This document shows, piece after piece, positions 39,201 to 49,389 of a stretch of DNA of 64,000 bases; position 1 is the stretch's first letter; each line of letters starts with the position of its first letter. The notes beneath the pieces were generated by a model. That model searched no databases. It worked only from the letters and a program-made list of their open reading frames with translations, and was not told the DNA's origin. The DNA is taken from assembly GCF_023343835.1 (NCBI RefSeq), contig NC_064437.1, forward strand, positions 18,161,501 to 18,225,500. Direction: 5' to 3'. This DNA is from Lagopus muta. Lineage: Eukaryota; Chordata; Aves; Galliformes; Phasianidae. The translations under genes and the position numbers were made by a program.

Positions 39201-42200
39201 AGTCATGGTGTGTTAGCGCATTTGAAGACACTGTGTATCTATATCTAATTACCAGTGTAAAATGATACTTACCTGGGAGAGTACCTGGTGTTGCTTTAAG
39301 ATGCTCAGTCTTATAGTTCAGTCGCGTAAGGAACTAGTAGATTAGGCTTGCTTTGGGTTTTGTTAATCAGTGTTTTGAAAGGAACTGCTTGCTCATTCTT
39401 TTTTTCCCCTCAGTTTTGTGTAATAAACGATGAGAATATTTTCTAGTCAGCTCAGCTGCAAACGAGTGAGTAACTGTATGACCTAAACACCAGTCTTTTA
39501 AATATAAACATGAAATACAAAGGCTACTCGGAGGTCAAGAAACATCAAAGGTTGAAGACATGGATGTGTCTGCTGCTTGAACCTTGTTCCTGAGTCCACC
39601 TAGTAATTTAGATCATAGCAGCGTTAGGCTGACTCAGCCCAGCCTTCCAGGGGCACGTTTTTTTCTTAGTCTATGTTGAATGACTGCCAGCCTATTGTTC
39701 TGCCTATTGTTGTCTGAAAAGACAACATGTACTAAAGATGAGAAACAGGATATGTTCATTTGTCCCTTTTATGGCAGAAGAAATTTTCCAGATTCCATGT
39801 GTTGAGTTAATTGTTCAGGAGAGTAGTTTTCTTCAAAACGCGCAAGAATTAGATCACTGGAACAGTGGTGACAGCTGCTGAGCCAAGGCTACATCACATG
39901 ATTATGTATTTTATTATTTAAAATCAATGCCACCCACTTTCATCTGAATGCAGAGGAAGGTGTTTCTTACAGTGTATAAGCTGTGAAATATTTTTTAAGT
40001 AAAAGGAGTAAGGGACTGCTATTACAGAGGTTTGGTTTTGGCTTTTATTAAAAACCCACAAAGTGACTTGAGATTCTTACTTTCTAATAACTTTTTTTTC
40101 CAGTTGATGCCCTTGTAGCTTGTTGCTTTTCTTCTCTTAGCTGGTTCTTGGCAATTTGTGATCTTCCTTCCTACCAAGGGTCTCCTGCACAGTTCATTCC
40201 ACAGCATGACTCCTTCCTCCATATGTTGGTGACACCGCTTATGGAATACAGGATTTTCCCTGTGTAGTCTATGCCAACACACTGCTTCAGAGGTCAGGCC
40301 CTCATCCTAGACACATTCTTTTGGTTTGTGTCTTGTAAAAGGAGACTCCACCTCCTCTTCTTGCCTGTGCAACTCAGAAAAGATCATTAGTCAAGAAGTA
40401 ATTAAGGCAGTCTTTTTGGGGAAGAGTATCAAATCGCCCATAAAAATGACCTGATGGCCAGTATGTGTTTGCGTGTATTTCTCAAACGCTAAGCAGAACA
40501 GGAGTACAGGTCCAACTGCAGGTAGGGAAGATAACTGCTCCAAATACCTTGTTTCTGGGGTAAACATAAAATGCATAGCAAACTACTGTGCCAATTAATG
40601 GCAAAATGTTTTGAGTGGATTATTATCCTTCACGTCTTCTAAAACTAATTGCTTCCAAATATGTCCCATTAGAAGTAACTTCACTCATGTTGCATTTTTA
40701 AAGCAAGAGGGCAAAAATATTTTCATTTATCAATGACAATGTTTTCTGCTATATGTACTTAGAAGGTTTTTAGTAAAAGCTTTTTTCTGTTTGCCTAAGG
40801 TTGAATGTCACCCTTTCCAAAGACCTCAGGAGCTGGTGGACTATTGTAGGAGCAGAAAGATTGTTTTTGAAGGATACTGTCCTCTAGCCAAAGGGGAAGC
40901 ACTCACTCATCCTAGTATCATTCAGCTGGCAAAGAAATATGGCAAAACTCCAGCACAGATTTGCATACGCTGGAGTATACAGGTAATGGAGGGTGGGAAT
41001 AAAAACCTATCCCCTCTCTCAGAAGAAAAAAAAAAGTGTATAGTGGGTTTTGTTCATCAAACCAGAATATATACTGAATTTTTTTTGCCTTTAGTATGTT
41101 GATCTGTGGTCTAATTGTGCTGTGCATAAAGATGTATTACACAAAACAAGGCACTACTTTAGACATGAAAATAATCTGATTGTAGAGAATGAAAGGAATT
41201 GGTAATAGAAGAGATGTTTTTAAACTAAATTTTAAAAACAGTAAGGAGTATTGTTTTGATTTCTCTTACTCAACACAAAGTGCTAAGCAGTGAAATAATA
41301 TATTGAAGTAATTTAAACGATATAATCTGTGTTGGAAGTTAACGCACTGCATACAACTGCAATTACAAAAGGCCTGTGGAAATGGCAGTGTCCTCTGAAA
41401 AATGAGAGGAAAACCTGAGAAGGCATGAGGAATGTCTGAAAGGATTTGCAGAGAGAAGATTTTCTTTGAAATTATGTAAACTTCAATCATGACAAGAATT
41501 ATGTTTTCCAGAATGGAATTGTGACTATTCCGAAGTCCACAAGAGCAGAAAGGATACAGGAAAATTGCACGGTAAGATTTGGTTACACACTGAAGTCCAA
41601 TTGATGTCTGAACTGTTTTTAGAATTTGGGATTACCTGCCCATTGTCCTGTAGTTAGGGCATATCATTCATCAGTGTCAGAAATCAACTGGAGATTTGAT
41701 CAGTATGTACAAGAAAGATATCTGCCGACTTTCTGGATGCTGAATACTGGACAGTCAACTTTTGTCGTTGAGTTTTTGTTATGAATATTTTTATCTATTA
41801 CTGATTTATTGTAGAAAATCGTGGACTGGCTGTGGTAGGTTCACGGATCAAAATGAAGCAATGTGTGTGCTATGCACAGTACAAAGACATGATATGAAAG
41901 CTACAAAACTCCTTTGGAGATATCCCATATACTTCTGAAGGAAGTTGCAATCCTGTCAGAGTTGACTCTTCCCCTACCTTCTTGCACTGACTTGCTGAGA
42001 AGGGCCCAACATGCAGGGGGTGCACAAAGAAGTGGGAAAGGAATGAGGATTAGCAGTATCTCCTGTCCCCTCCCTTTTTTTTTCTCTCTTTACACTAAAT
42101 GTTTTTAATTAGCTTCCTCCTCATTTCTGTAATATGAAAGCTTTCTCGAGGGGGAGAGGGGTGGGGGAAAACCATAAGCACATAAAACCGTAAACACATA

Positions 42201-43592
42201 AAACCATAAACACATTGTTCTTCTGCAGGTCTGTTAGGAGTATGATCTGTTTGGCAAATTGGGATAAAACTTAGCAAGAAGACAGCAACCTTCTGACTCT
42301 GGCTGAATTCACTGTATGTGCTTTAAGTGTGAATTCCCACACATGCAGTGAGGCTTTCTCCTGGTGGCTATGTCTGCTTATGTAGCTCCTGCTCTGACTG
42401 TTTATTCTGACATCCATGCTGTGACTGTGGTACAAGCACAGATGTTTGTGGCACTGTGTTGTGAACCAAATCAGAGAGAATAAACAAGAATTTCTTCTTC
42501 TTTTATATTCTTTTTTCCCCTCCAGTACTTTAAATCCAGATTAATTATATGTTTCACAGAGTTGACTTTATGACCCCACCAATTCATTTAATGCAACTGA
42601 GGGATTGTATTGCAGGAAAACTCAAATCACAGAGGAGAGAGACAGGGAATTGCAGATATCTGACATTTATCACAAATCTGTCTTCTCCAATGTGTTGGTG
42701 TAAGTCTCTACGATTTCTAGTCAAAATGGGGAAAGGTGAACCTCAGTGAGCCCCTGAGCATATAATATATAGTATTTATAGTTCTGTGATTTGTCTGTGG
42801 GTTAGGTTGGAAAAGGTTTTGAGGACCGAAGTTTAATTACAAGGAGCAGGCAGCAATTGCTGGATAATGCAGGATGGGGAGGAGCTCATTTGTAAGCAGT
42901 TCAGTCGCTGCAGGATCTTTTCATGATGGAGCAACTGAAAGCAAATTCAGTTCTGAAGTGATATTGTACCAGTAATACAACTGCTAGGAGAACACTGTCA
43001 CCATCATGCATGTTGCAGATCTCACCACAGGAGAAGCCTGTGGCTGTAAGAACTTGTACATGAAGACAGATGGTTGCTTTCAAGTTAGTATCAGTACTAA
43101 AAAACTGTAGAACTGTGTCTTCTTCTGTATTAATTGACCCATATTAAAGCCTTTGGTTTGATAGCTTTGTGAAAGTACTAATACCTTCTAATAACTCTCC
43201 TTGGCAGAAGAGACCTTAGATACTACTATTTTCTTGGACCCTTGCTTGAGGCCAGGGTGTTGCAAAAACCAACTACAAATGAAAGTGAGTCACAAAAAGA
43301 GTAAAGGAGCCCAGTGGAGCCTATCATTCTCATGGAGAATGATGTTTGTCTATGACAAAATTTAAAAATAATTTCCAGAAGATTAGAATTAGATGTATAT
43401 ATTACCTTCAAACTTAAATGAGTCTTGTTTTAAATGATAGAAATGCTACTGATGGTCTCTGTGTTCATAGTGTTAACTACATATGCATTCCCACAGGTGT
43501 TTGATTTTACAATAGCAGAAGATGATGTTGAAATTCTAAATGGAATGCACGATGGGAGACATGTTTCCTGGGACCCAAGCCTTATTGTGTGA
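6195..43592 (+). CDS. Aldo-keto reductase, 285 residues, seven exons
   Basis: Cytosolic NADPH-dependent carbonyl reductase of the aldo-keto reductase superfamily; the substrate is unknown. Exons 6195-6270, 17557-17805, 22464-22565, 35678-35769, 40800-40982, 41512-41571 and 43497-43592 join without a frame break (intron phases 1,1,1,0,0,0). The family tetrad is intact: Asp51 and Tyr56 (HIDTAKRYG), Lys81 (TTKLW), His114 (LMHWP). Cofactor motifs are GVSNF (149-153) and IPKS (240-243) followed by Arg245/Arg248. At 285 residues it is shorter than mammalian AKR1 enzymes (about 316-325) and lacks their long C-terminal loop, resembling the group often labelled YtbE-like or prostaglandin F synthase-like in non-mammalian vertebrates. 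The ATG at 6195 has G at -3 and +4. Superfamily assignment is firm; orthology and substrate are open. Confidence 0.93.
14962..14987. repeat. Poly-A run (26 A)
   Basis: A simple A-run inside reductase intron 1, followed by an AACCAAAACAAAACAAAC-like tail. Similar runs lie at 11146-11166 (21 A), 35018-35033 (16 A), and as T-runs at 18041-18058, 20019-20035 and 27117-27132. Confidence 0.9.
15674..16092 (-). mobile_element. CR1 LINE 3' fragment
   Basis: It opens with TATCATAGAATGG, CGGGTTGGAAGGGACCTTGAAGATC and GGCCTTGAATGCCTCCAGGG, and ends with GTGGCCCTCCTCTGGATGC. I recognise these as the reverse complement of the avian CR1 3' end. It is a 5'-truncated copy of about 420 bp with point differences. 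Confidence 0.93.
17557..17805 (+). CDS. Reductase exon 2
   Basis: 249 bp, phase 1 in and out. The acceptor is CCTTTAG|GTACTT and the donor is TCTTG|GTATGC. It encodes residues 26-108 with the GTSHQGG turn, Asp51, Tyr56 and Lys81 of the catalytic tetrad, and a helix ending ERLGVEYL. Confidence 0.96.
17806..22463 (+). other. Reductase intron 2
   Basis: It is 4.7 kb of AT-rich sequence with T-runs at 18041-18058 and 20019-20035. An exon-like stretch at 20851-21023 is listed separately. No transposable element was recognised. Confidence 0.85.
20851..21023 (+). other. Possible alternative terminal exon or relic (unassigned)
   Basis: A long pyrimidine tract ends at TTCTGTCAG|ATCC, giving a convincing acceptor. 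The following 173 bp stays open to a TGA at 21021-21023. Joined to reductase exon 2 (phase 1) it completes an Asp codon and adds 56 residues, starting DPTKFNLSQMHSW and ending LIQNVLEAASC. I do not recognise the peptide. The upstream 20619-20813 stretch is also open in another frame, so a frameshifted old retrocopy is an alternative. Chance is also possible, since 57 open codons are not rare, and I see no good AATAAA just downstream. Confidence 0.25.
22464..22565 (+). CDS. Reductase exon 3
   Basis: 102 bp, phase 1 in and out. The acceptor is TTTTCCAG|ATCTTT and the donor is GAAAG|GTAATG. It encodes residues 109-142, with the catalytic His114 in DLYLMHWP and the helix ETWRAMEELYEKG that precedes the next beta strand. 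Confidence 0.95.
24041..24056. repeat. (ATTT)n microsatellite
   Basis: Four ATTT units in a row in reductase intron 3. Confidence 0.85.
25744..25977 (-). other. Exon-like open stretch of unknown identity
   Basis: Read on the minus strand, an AG acceptor (TTTTTAAAG|AACG) and a GT donor (GAAAAA|GTAAAG) bracket exactly 234 bp, 78 open codons, phase 0 to phase 0. The peptide is lysine-rich and protein-like, for example MDNVKPQWRFLTESKGDLPL and KTKQRKHYKALKDYEK. Sequence past the donor stays open but becomes low-complexity, and an in-frame TGA lies just before the acceptor. I do not recognise the protein. It could be an exon of an unannotated antisense gene, a retrocopy fragment, or chance. No poly-A tail or partner exon was found. 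Confidence 0.3.
31081..31280 (-). mobile_element. CR1 LINE 3' fragment
   Basis: It starts GAATCACAGAATCATAGGGT and carries CTTGGGCAGCCTGTTCCAG, TGCTCCGTCACCCTCACTGTGAAGAAGTTC in part and a CTGTGCTCCAG end. This is a reverse-complement CR1 3' end, a short 5'-truncated copy of about 200 bp. Confidence 0.9.
32658..32734 (-). mobile_element. Short CR1 LINE 3' remnant
   Basis: AGAATCATAAAATAGAATAG leads into GTTGGAAAAAAACACTGAGA and TCATCTAGTCCAACC. These are the CR1 3' terminus in reverse complement, only about 77 bp long. Confidence 0.75.
35678..35769 (+). CDS. Reductase exon 4
   Basis: 92 bp, phase 1 in and phase 0 out. The acceptor is CTTGTTAG|GTGTGT and the donor is AATCAG|GTGAGT. It encodes residues 143-173, including RSIGVSNF (cofactor region) and PHVNQ, the conserved strand before the nicotinamide-facing loop. 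Confidence 0.95.
35770..40799 (+). other. Reductase intron 4
   Basis: 5.0 kb of AT-rich sequence. No transposable element, RNA gene or extra exon was recognised. Confidence 0.85.
40800..40982 (+). CDS. Reductase exon 5
   Basis: 183 bp, phase 0 in and out. The acceptor is TTGCCTAAG|GTTGAA and the donor is ATACAG|GTAATG. It encodes residues 174-234, starting VECHPF and passing through LVDYCRSRKI, GYCPLAKG and the TPAQICIRWSIQ helix, all standard landmarks of the aldo-keto reductase barrel. Confidence 0.96.
40983..41511 (+). other. Reductase intron 5
   Basis: 529 bp, AT-rich. Nothing else recognised. Confidence 0.85.
41512..41571 (+). CDS. Reductase exon 6
   Basis: 60 bp, phase 0 in and out. 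The acceptor is TTTTCCAG|AATGGA and the donor is TGCACG|GTAAGA. It encodes residues 235-254, NGIVTIPKSTRAERIQENCT, the cofactor-phosphate binding segment. Confidence 0.95.
41572..43496 (+). other. Reductase intron 6
   Basis: 1.9 kb. It contains a short 16-bp tandem array at 42171-42215; nothing else was recognised. Confidence 0.85.
42171..42215. repeat. 16-bp tandem repeat, about 2.8 copies
   Basis: ACCATAAGCACATAAA is followed by ACCGTAAACACATAAA and then ACCATAAACACAT. The copies differ at one or two positions. This is a small minisatellite-like array inside reductase intron 6. Confidence 0.85.
43497..43592 (+). CDS. Reductase exon 7 and stop
   Basis: The acceptor is TTCCCACAG|GTGTTT. It encodes residues 255-285, beginning VFDFTIAEDDVEILNGMHDG, and ends GTG TGA at 43592. 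The VFDF...ED-E start is the family's last helix. The 3' UTR end is uncertain; AATAAA hexamers occur at 45125-45130 and 45789-45794. Confidence 0.94.
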   Translation: MFDFTIAEDDVEILNGMHDGRHVSWDPSLIV

Positions 43593-46395
43593 ATGAAGGT
43601 TTGAACTTTTTTCTTTGTCAGTGATCAGTGAGTCACACCATGTAATTTAAATTAAGTGAAGGTTGCAATAAGAATATAATTGTGAGCTTAATGTCTGATA
43701 TTAATGATAACACTTCTGAAATCCTTAAGAGTGATAACAGATAAGATTTTTTAAGGGTAGTGTTTGTGTACTGAGATCTTAAATCTGCATGTAAAATCTT
43801 GATCCATAATTCAGTGAAGACTATGCAAAACCCTCTGTTAATGACATCACCTTGCCTCAGGCCAGTAAAGCAAGAACATAAGGAGATATCACTTCTTTGA
43901 ATGTCAAAAAAAAAGCTGCCTGTTAGCATATGGTACAGGTGTTAGCTGTAAATTAATTTTTCGGGTACTTTGTTAGAAGGTTGCAGTATACACAGAAGAA
44001 AAAGCTGGGTGGAAAAAAATGTTAATACCACTATTATAGTGTTTATAGTGCGCAGTACTGTGTAAAGCTCCATCAAGAATATGATCTCACTGCAATAAGC
44101 AATATATTAACATCACAGGAAAGAATTTGGTATGTCTTATTGCCTGATAATTACATTGACCTAGAGAGTTCTATGCATGTTACTTACAAGCCTGTAGTTG
44201 TAACAAAGTAAGAATACCTTGAGAGAAATCTGTGTACTACCTGCATGGGTAAGAGTTGAGCAGGAACTAGAGTAAGAACCAGAGGCATCTTTGTTGTTAT
44301 GGACCGTTTTCTCTTACTGGAAATTCTACAGTTTCATTCTCACTAAAAATGAAAACTAGCTTGTCTGTCACTTTTCATTTGTCTAGGAGATTTCATTAAC
44401 AGACTGTTCTCTGATTTTGTTATAAAATACATATGTGTGTAAAGAGAATTAGGTACGGGTGTATGTAGTTTACAAATCTGTTCTAAGAAGAACGTCTGCT
44501 AAGTATTTTGTCCACTTGAGCTTCTAGTCACATTGGTTTGATATTTTAAGAGTTCCTGTGTCTAGAAAGGTATGGAAAGTCTGGCTATGATTTATATTGT
44601 GAGTGAACTTCCTGAGGCAGTTTTCCCAGTGCTGTTCTGCTTTAGTCATATTGTGAAACAAAGGTCCTTACTTTTTATCAAGAAATGGCTTACAACAGGC
44701 ATGTACCCAAGCCTGCAGTGTTTTTCTTCAAAGCAGAGCTGCTACACAGCTTGGCTGAGATACAGACAAACTTACTGTTTACCAACGAATGGTAAACTTT
44801 TCAGAGAAAAATTGTCTGAATTTGCCTCTTGAATCATTATTGTATTATTTATTACTTAAAAAAACCCAACAAGATACTGCAGAACAAGCTGGCCTCACTG
44901 ATACCTGTACAACGTGTTCTTACAGAAAAGATGCTCTGCTTACACGGTCAGGTTCACATAAAGATGAAGCTAAAGGCTACAATGAGGGTGGCTTTATGGT
45001 TCCATCTGTCAAAGAGAATGTGCTCTTGCTTTTGCATCAGCTTTTGCTAGGAAGTCAAGCCAGAATTTTCTCTATCTAGATAATGTTACCTAAACAGTAC
45101 AATGAGTAATGAGAAGAATAATCAAATAAAAACAGTATTACTATATAAGCATACTTGTTAAGGAGCAGTTTCAATCTGATCCTTTTATGTTCAGACTCGA
45201 TTATTGTTATTTCGGGATTATTGTTATATCCCAGGATTTTTATTGATTTATTGTAAGCTATTCTACTGATTTCTTTGATACCAGGTAGTTGCTTTAGAAC
45301 TTGAGCAGAGTTTAGGTATGACAATGTACAGAATGTAACTGGACGTACTACAAGCTATTGAAGTGCTAGGGCTCAGTTGATCCGTGTTATCTTCTAGGTG
45401 TGGTGTGCTCTTTTGCATGTTGTGCCATCACTGATCCCCATTGTTTTCTGCCAGAAGCTATAATTCCTCCAGGAGACTGGAATGCTGTTATCTCCTGTGT
45501 GCTTGAAATGTATCATTAGAGCTTCCTCCTTTGACTACAGCTTCACAAATCTTAGGCTTAGTTAATTTAGGAGCATTGAGCAAATTCTCATTCAGTTTTG
45601 TTCATATTGCTGAAAGGACAGTCTCAGTGGACTGACATTTCATGCTCTTCTATACAACTACATTGACATTAAAGATGATGTTAACAGTTTTCTTTTTAAG
45701 CAAAAGCAGCTACAGAATAAGACCATGAAACATCACGTAAATGAACATTTCTGAAGTACTGCCAACTTTGATAACAGTGTAGATAACTAATAAAAAATTG
45801 GAAAGTGAACAGTAGTGAGATTTAAGGGTAGGAGTAAGGAATAATGTTCTCTAACAGAAGCAAAATCTATCCAACTGTAGAGATATAAAAGTGTGGGACA
45901 CAAGATGAGGTAGGTTAACTCCATTTTTTTTCTTTGTTTCTTCTTTGTTTAGTACCCTGGAGGTAGTCATGTTTGAAAGGTGGGTTTGTTTGTTTTTTAA
46001 GCTCAGAATTCATCCCTAGTGTGTATTCTTCAAGTGATACCATGCCTATTAATCCCCAGGGCTGAAATTCCTCCTTTTGTCTGTACATGCATGAGGCATG
46101 TTTTCTCCAGAGAGAGAACTTTTACCTTCATACAATGACCATTTTTTAGATACAGCAGTGCATGTATTTTATCACTGCAACTACCATCTTGACAGCAGGA
46201 AGAGGGAAATATATCTGAAAATTGAAGGCCCTTTTTCTTCTGTAATATGTACATTTTTTACAGTTGTGACTGATTGAGGCAATCCTCTCTAGTTGAGATA
46301 AACAATTATTTAAAATAAGATAACAATTTATCAGTATTATCTACCTAAGTGCAGTCAGCCTTCTTAGCAGGAGCACTGTAACTGTTAATAGAAGG

Positions 46396-46944
46396 TGTTC
46401 TGGTTTCAGCTGGAGTAGAGTTAATTTTCTTCCTAGCAGCTGCATGGTGCTTTGTTTTGGATCTAGGATGAGAATGAAGTCGATAACACTCTGATGTTTT
46501 AGTTGTTGCTGGGCAGTGCTTACACTAAGTCAAGGACTTGTTGGTTCTCACACTGCCCTGCCTGAAAAAGCTGCAGGGGCACAAGGAGCTGGGAGGGACG
46601 CAGCCAGGACAGCTGACCAAAGGGATGTCCTGTACCCTGGCATGGTGATGAACGATAAAACTGAGGGTGTTGGCTGCGGGTCTGCTCTGCTCAGGGACTG
46701 GGTGGGCACCAGTCACTGGTGGTGAGCAACTACATTGTGCGCCGCTTCTTTTGAATATCTTTGAACACTGTTACTACGTTTTAGTAATATGAGAATATAT
46801 TACTGCATTTTCCCTTCCTTTTCTGTCCTGTCAATCTGTCTTTAGGTAAAACTCATGAGTTTTACCTTTTCTCCCATCCCACGGCTGGGCAGTGAGTGAA
46901 AGGGCCCGATGGTGCTGAGCTGCCTGCTGGGTTAAACTGCAACA
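46396..46944 (+). mobile_element. Solo LTR of an avian endogenous retrovirus
   Basis: A block of about 549 bp begins TGTTCTGGTTTCAGCTGGAG and ends GGTTAAACTGCAACA, so it has the TG...CA ends of an LTR. Internal landmarks are GAGTTAATTTTCTTCCTAGC, GTTTTAGTTGTTGCTGGGCA, GACAGCTGACC and GGTGGTGAGCAACTACATTG. I recognise this as a family common in birds but am unsure of its exact name. No internal viral genes flank it, and an exact target-site duplication is not evident. It is in plus orientation, and its original promoter and polyadenylation signals look degraded. Confidence 0.8.
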
Positions 46945-49321
46945 GAGGAGAACTCTTTTAAACAAACAAGGAAAGGAAAAAAATAAACGGGAAGTTGGTG
47001 GAAGGGTGAGGCCATTTTGTATGCAGCCAAGTAGCTTTGGTCTGGCTCTGAGTGGCTCCATCTGTAATTTTCTAGCCTGTTTCTGGATTTCGTCTTTTAT
47101 GTCTCTGATTATTAAGGCACCTCACAATGTTAAATTGGAAAGTGATGGCAGTGATTTTGTTAAGTGTGTGCTTCAGGATTTTGTTTTTATTGGGGTGCAG
47201 AAGTATTTCTGCTGTACTTGTCCCCCCAGAATACATTATTCTTTCAATTAGCACATGCAGTAAAGAAACAGCAACACTGGTAAGCTCACAGAGCCACTAA
47301 GCCAAGTAGGTTGCATTAGTATCTGCATCTCTTTTTGTGCTGTGTTTGACACCAGATGATTTTCTTGACAAAATAGCAATAGGACACTGAGAGGAAAGCT
47401 GATGTTAACTTTACAGGATTAAAAGGGACAAAAGTGGAGTAGCTCTTGCTGATACTAACTGAATGCAAACAGTACTGTCTGTCCACAGTGCCACATTGTT
47501 GCCAGAGCTTTGGAGCTCAGAGGAACACATCCCTGACTACAGAGAGTTGGGTATAAGCAACAGAAAAGCCAACCTTGCTGTGCTGGGAGTCTTTTTTTAT
47601 ACTTTATACTTGCCTCTTGGCACTTTTTGCAGCCTCAAACAAGATGTCTGTGCTTCTGAAAGGAGACGTCAAGTATTTGCACTGCCTTAAAGTGAGCCTA
47701 AGCCATGCTTCTGATATAGTTGATGCAGTCTTCGCCCTTAATCAATGCTTATTTGTCTACAGCGTCACACAGGACTAATTACCAGGACATTAGAGGATAG
47801 TAGTAACTTTCTGTAAGGGCCTACCCACTGAAAAAGGAGGAGTGTAAAGTCTTAAATGAATTTAAATCAATGATTCTGACCCTGTTTCCTGTTGTCTGTT
47901 ACCATTGCTAACTCATGGTAGACATGGCCAACATTATGTGGAATGTACATCTCTAAGCAACCTTGCACAGATTCACTTGTGCCAAATCTCAGTACACAGT
48001 TACCCAGGATTCATCTTCTGTGATCTCTGTATGGGCTTTGTCTACCAGAGCCCTTTGAGAACTATTCTCTAGTTTGAAATACCAGAAAGAAATTCAAGAG
48101 CAAGTTAGTAAGGATATCGTCCTATTAATGATTGCTCGATTTTTTTATTTATTTTTTTTTTCCTGTGGCAAAATATATTTCCAGGACTTTTTATATGAGA
48201 TTTCAGGATGAGAATCCTGGTATAATGATTTACTGTGAAGCTCCTATCTTGTCTGTGAAACTGGGAGGGGGACCGGGGAAATGTTAAAATTATTCTATTT
48301 CCTGGTAACAAAAAGAGCCAGGATTGTTGTGTTGTTTTGGTTTTGTTTACTCTGTGAATTCGTTCTTCCCAAAAGGTTCTCCTGGACTAGTCCCATTGAG
48401 TACCCATAAGATACTGCTGCCAAGATGACTTTGTGGTAAATTGCTGGCTTGGGTTCAGGGTGAGGTTGGTAAAAGACTGAACTGTGAGTGTCATACATCC
48501 ACTGTGGTATAAATTGACTTTCTTGATGATCAAACAAGAAAGAAAAGACCATTTTGTATTGTATTTATATAATATGTGTATATTAAGGACACAGCAAGTA
48601 TCTATTCTTTTTATCTCAAGTTTTTGAGATTTTTGCATGATCGTCATGAACGCTGTGTAAACCAGGGGCAAGTTCCATTGAATAATTTGGAAAATTATCA
48701 TGAGTGGTTTGGTTTTATTTTTCTGCTTTTCTCCACTATTACCAATCAGTAATATTTGAAATCTGCCCAAAATCTGCTTATTTTTCAGCCAGAACATCTG
48801 TTCCTTCAGAATAGCATGTTCAGTTGCATTATCATGACCATTAAATCTTTAGTTTATCCCAGCAAAAAATATCTAGCAGGATTTTACTTGATTGATCTGT
48901 TTTACTGGAATAAAAAAATAAATTGCAGAATTTTTTTTGAATGCTGAAGCATCGTTTCATTACTCTGTCACTCCAGCTACATTTTAATACATATGGAAAA
49001 AATATGTATAATGTTAGATACATCAGTGTCTTGGGATTCTGTGGTAATAGTGAAGTGGTAAAGTAATCTTCAAGTGCAATGATTACCAACGACTTCAAGT
49101 CTTTTTGCTTGGGATTAAGCTTTACCTAATGATCTGGAAGTAAAATACGAATTCTCGCAAATGAATATGTCAAACTTTTAAAAACATTGGTAAGTGCTTT
49201 AAAAACAAACTTTTGAAATTATGGAATGCTATTACTTAACACACATGTGCTTCTCGTTTTGTAGTGTTCTCATTGTCTGCTTTTTTTGTTGTTGCTGTTG
49301 TTTGCTTGTTTCCAAACCCAG

Positions 49322-49389
49322 GCTTCGATTTTAATCTGAGCGAAGAAGATGTGGAATTGTTGAACATCATGAATATCAACAGAAAATAA
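49322..49389 (+). pseudogene. Orphan duplicate of the reductase terminal exon
   Basis: After a long T-rich tract and CCCAG at 49317-49321, the frame reads FDFNLSEEDVELLNIMNINR plus Lys and a TAA at 49387-49389. It aligns to exon 7 (FDFTIAEDDVEILNGMHDGR plus His), with 11 of 21 residues identical. The acceptor puts it in phase 1, but reductase exon 6 ends in phase 0, so simple exon 6 splicing breaks the frame. A weak cryptic donor 10 bp into intron 6 (TTTG|GTTACA) would restore it. The alternatives are a real alternative last exon, or the last relic of a tandem second reductase gene. AATAAA at 49385-49390 overlaps the stop. Confidence 0.6.
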
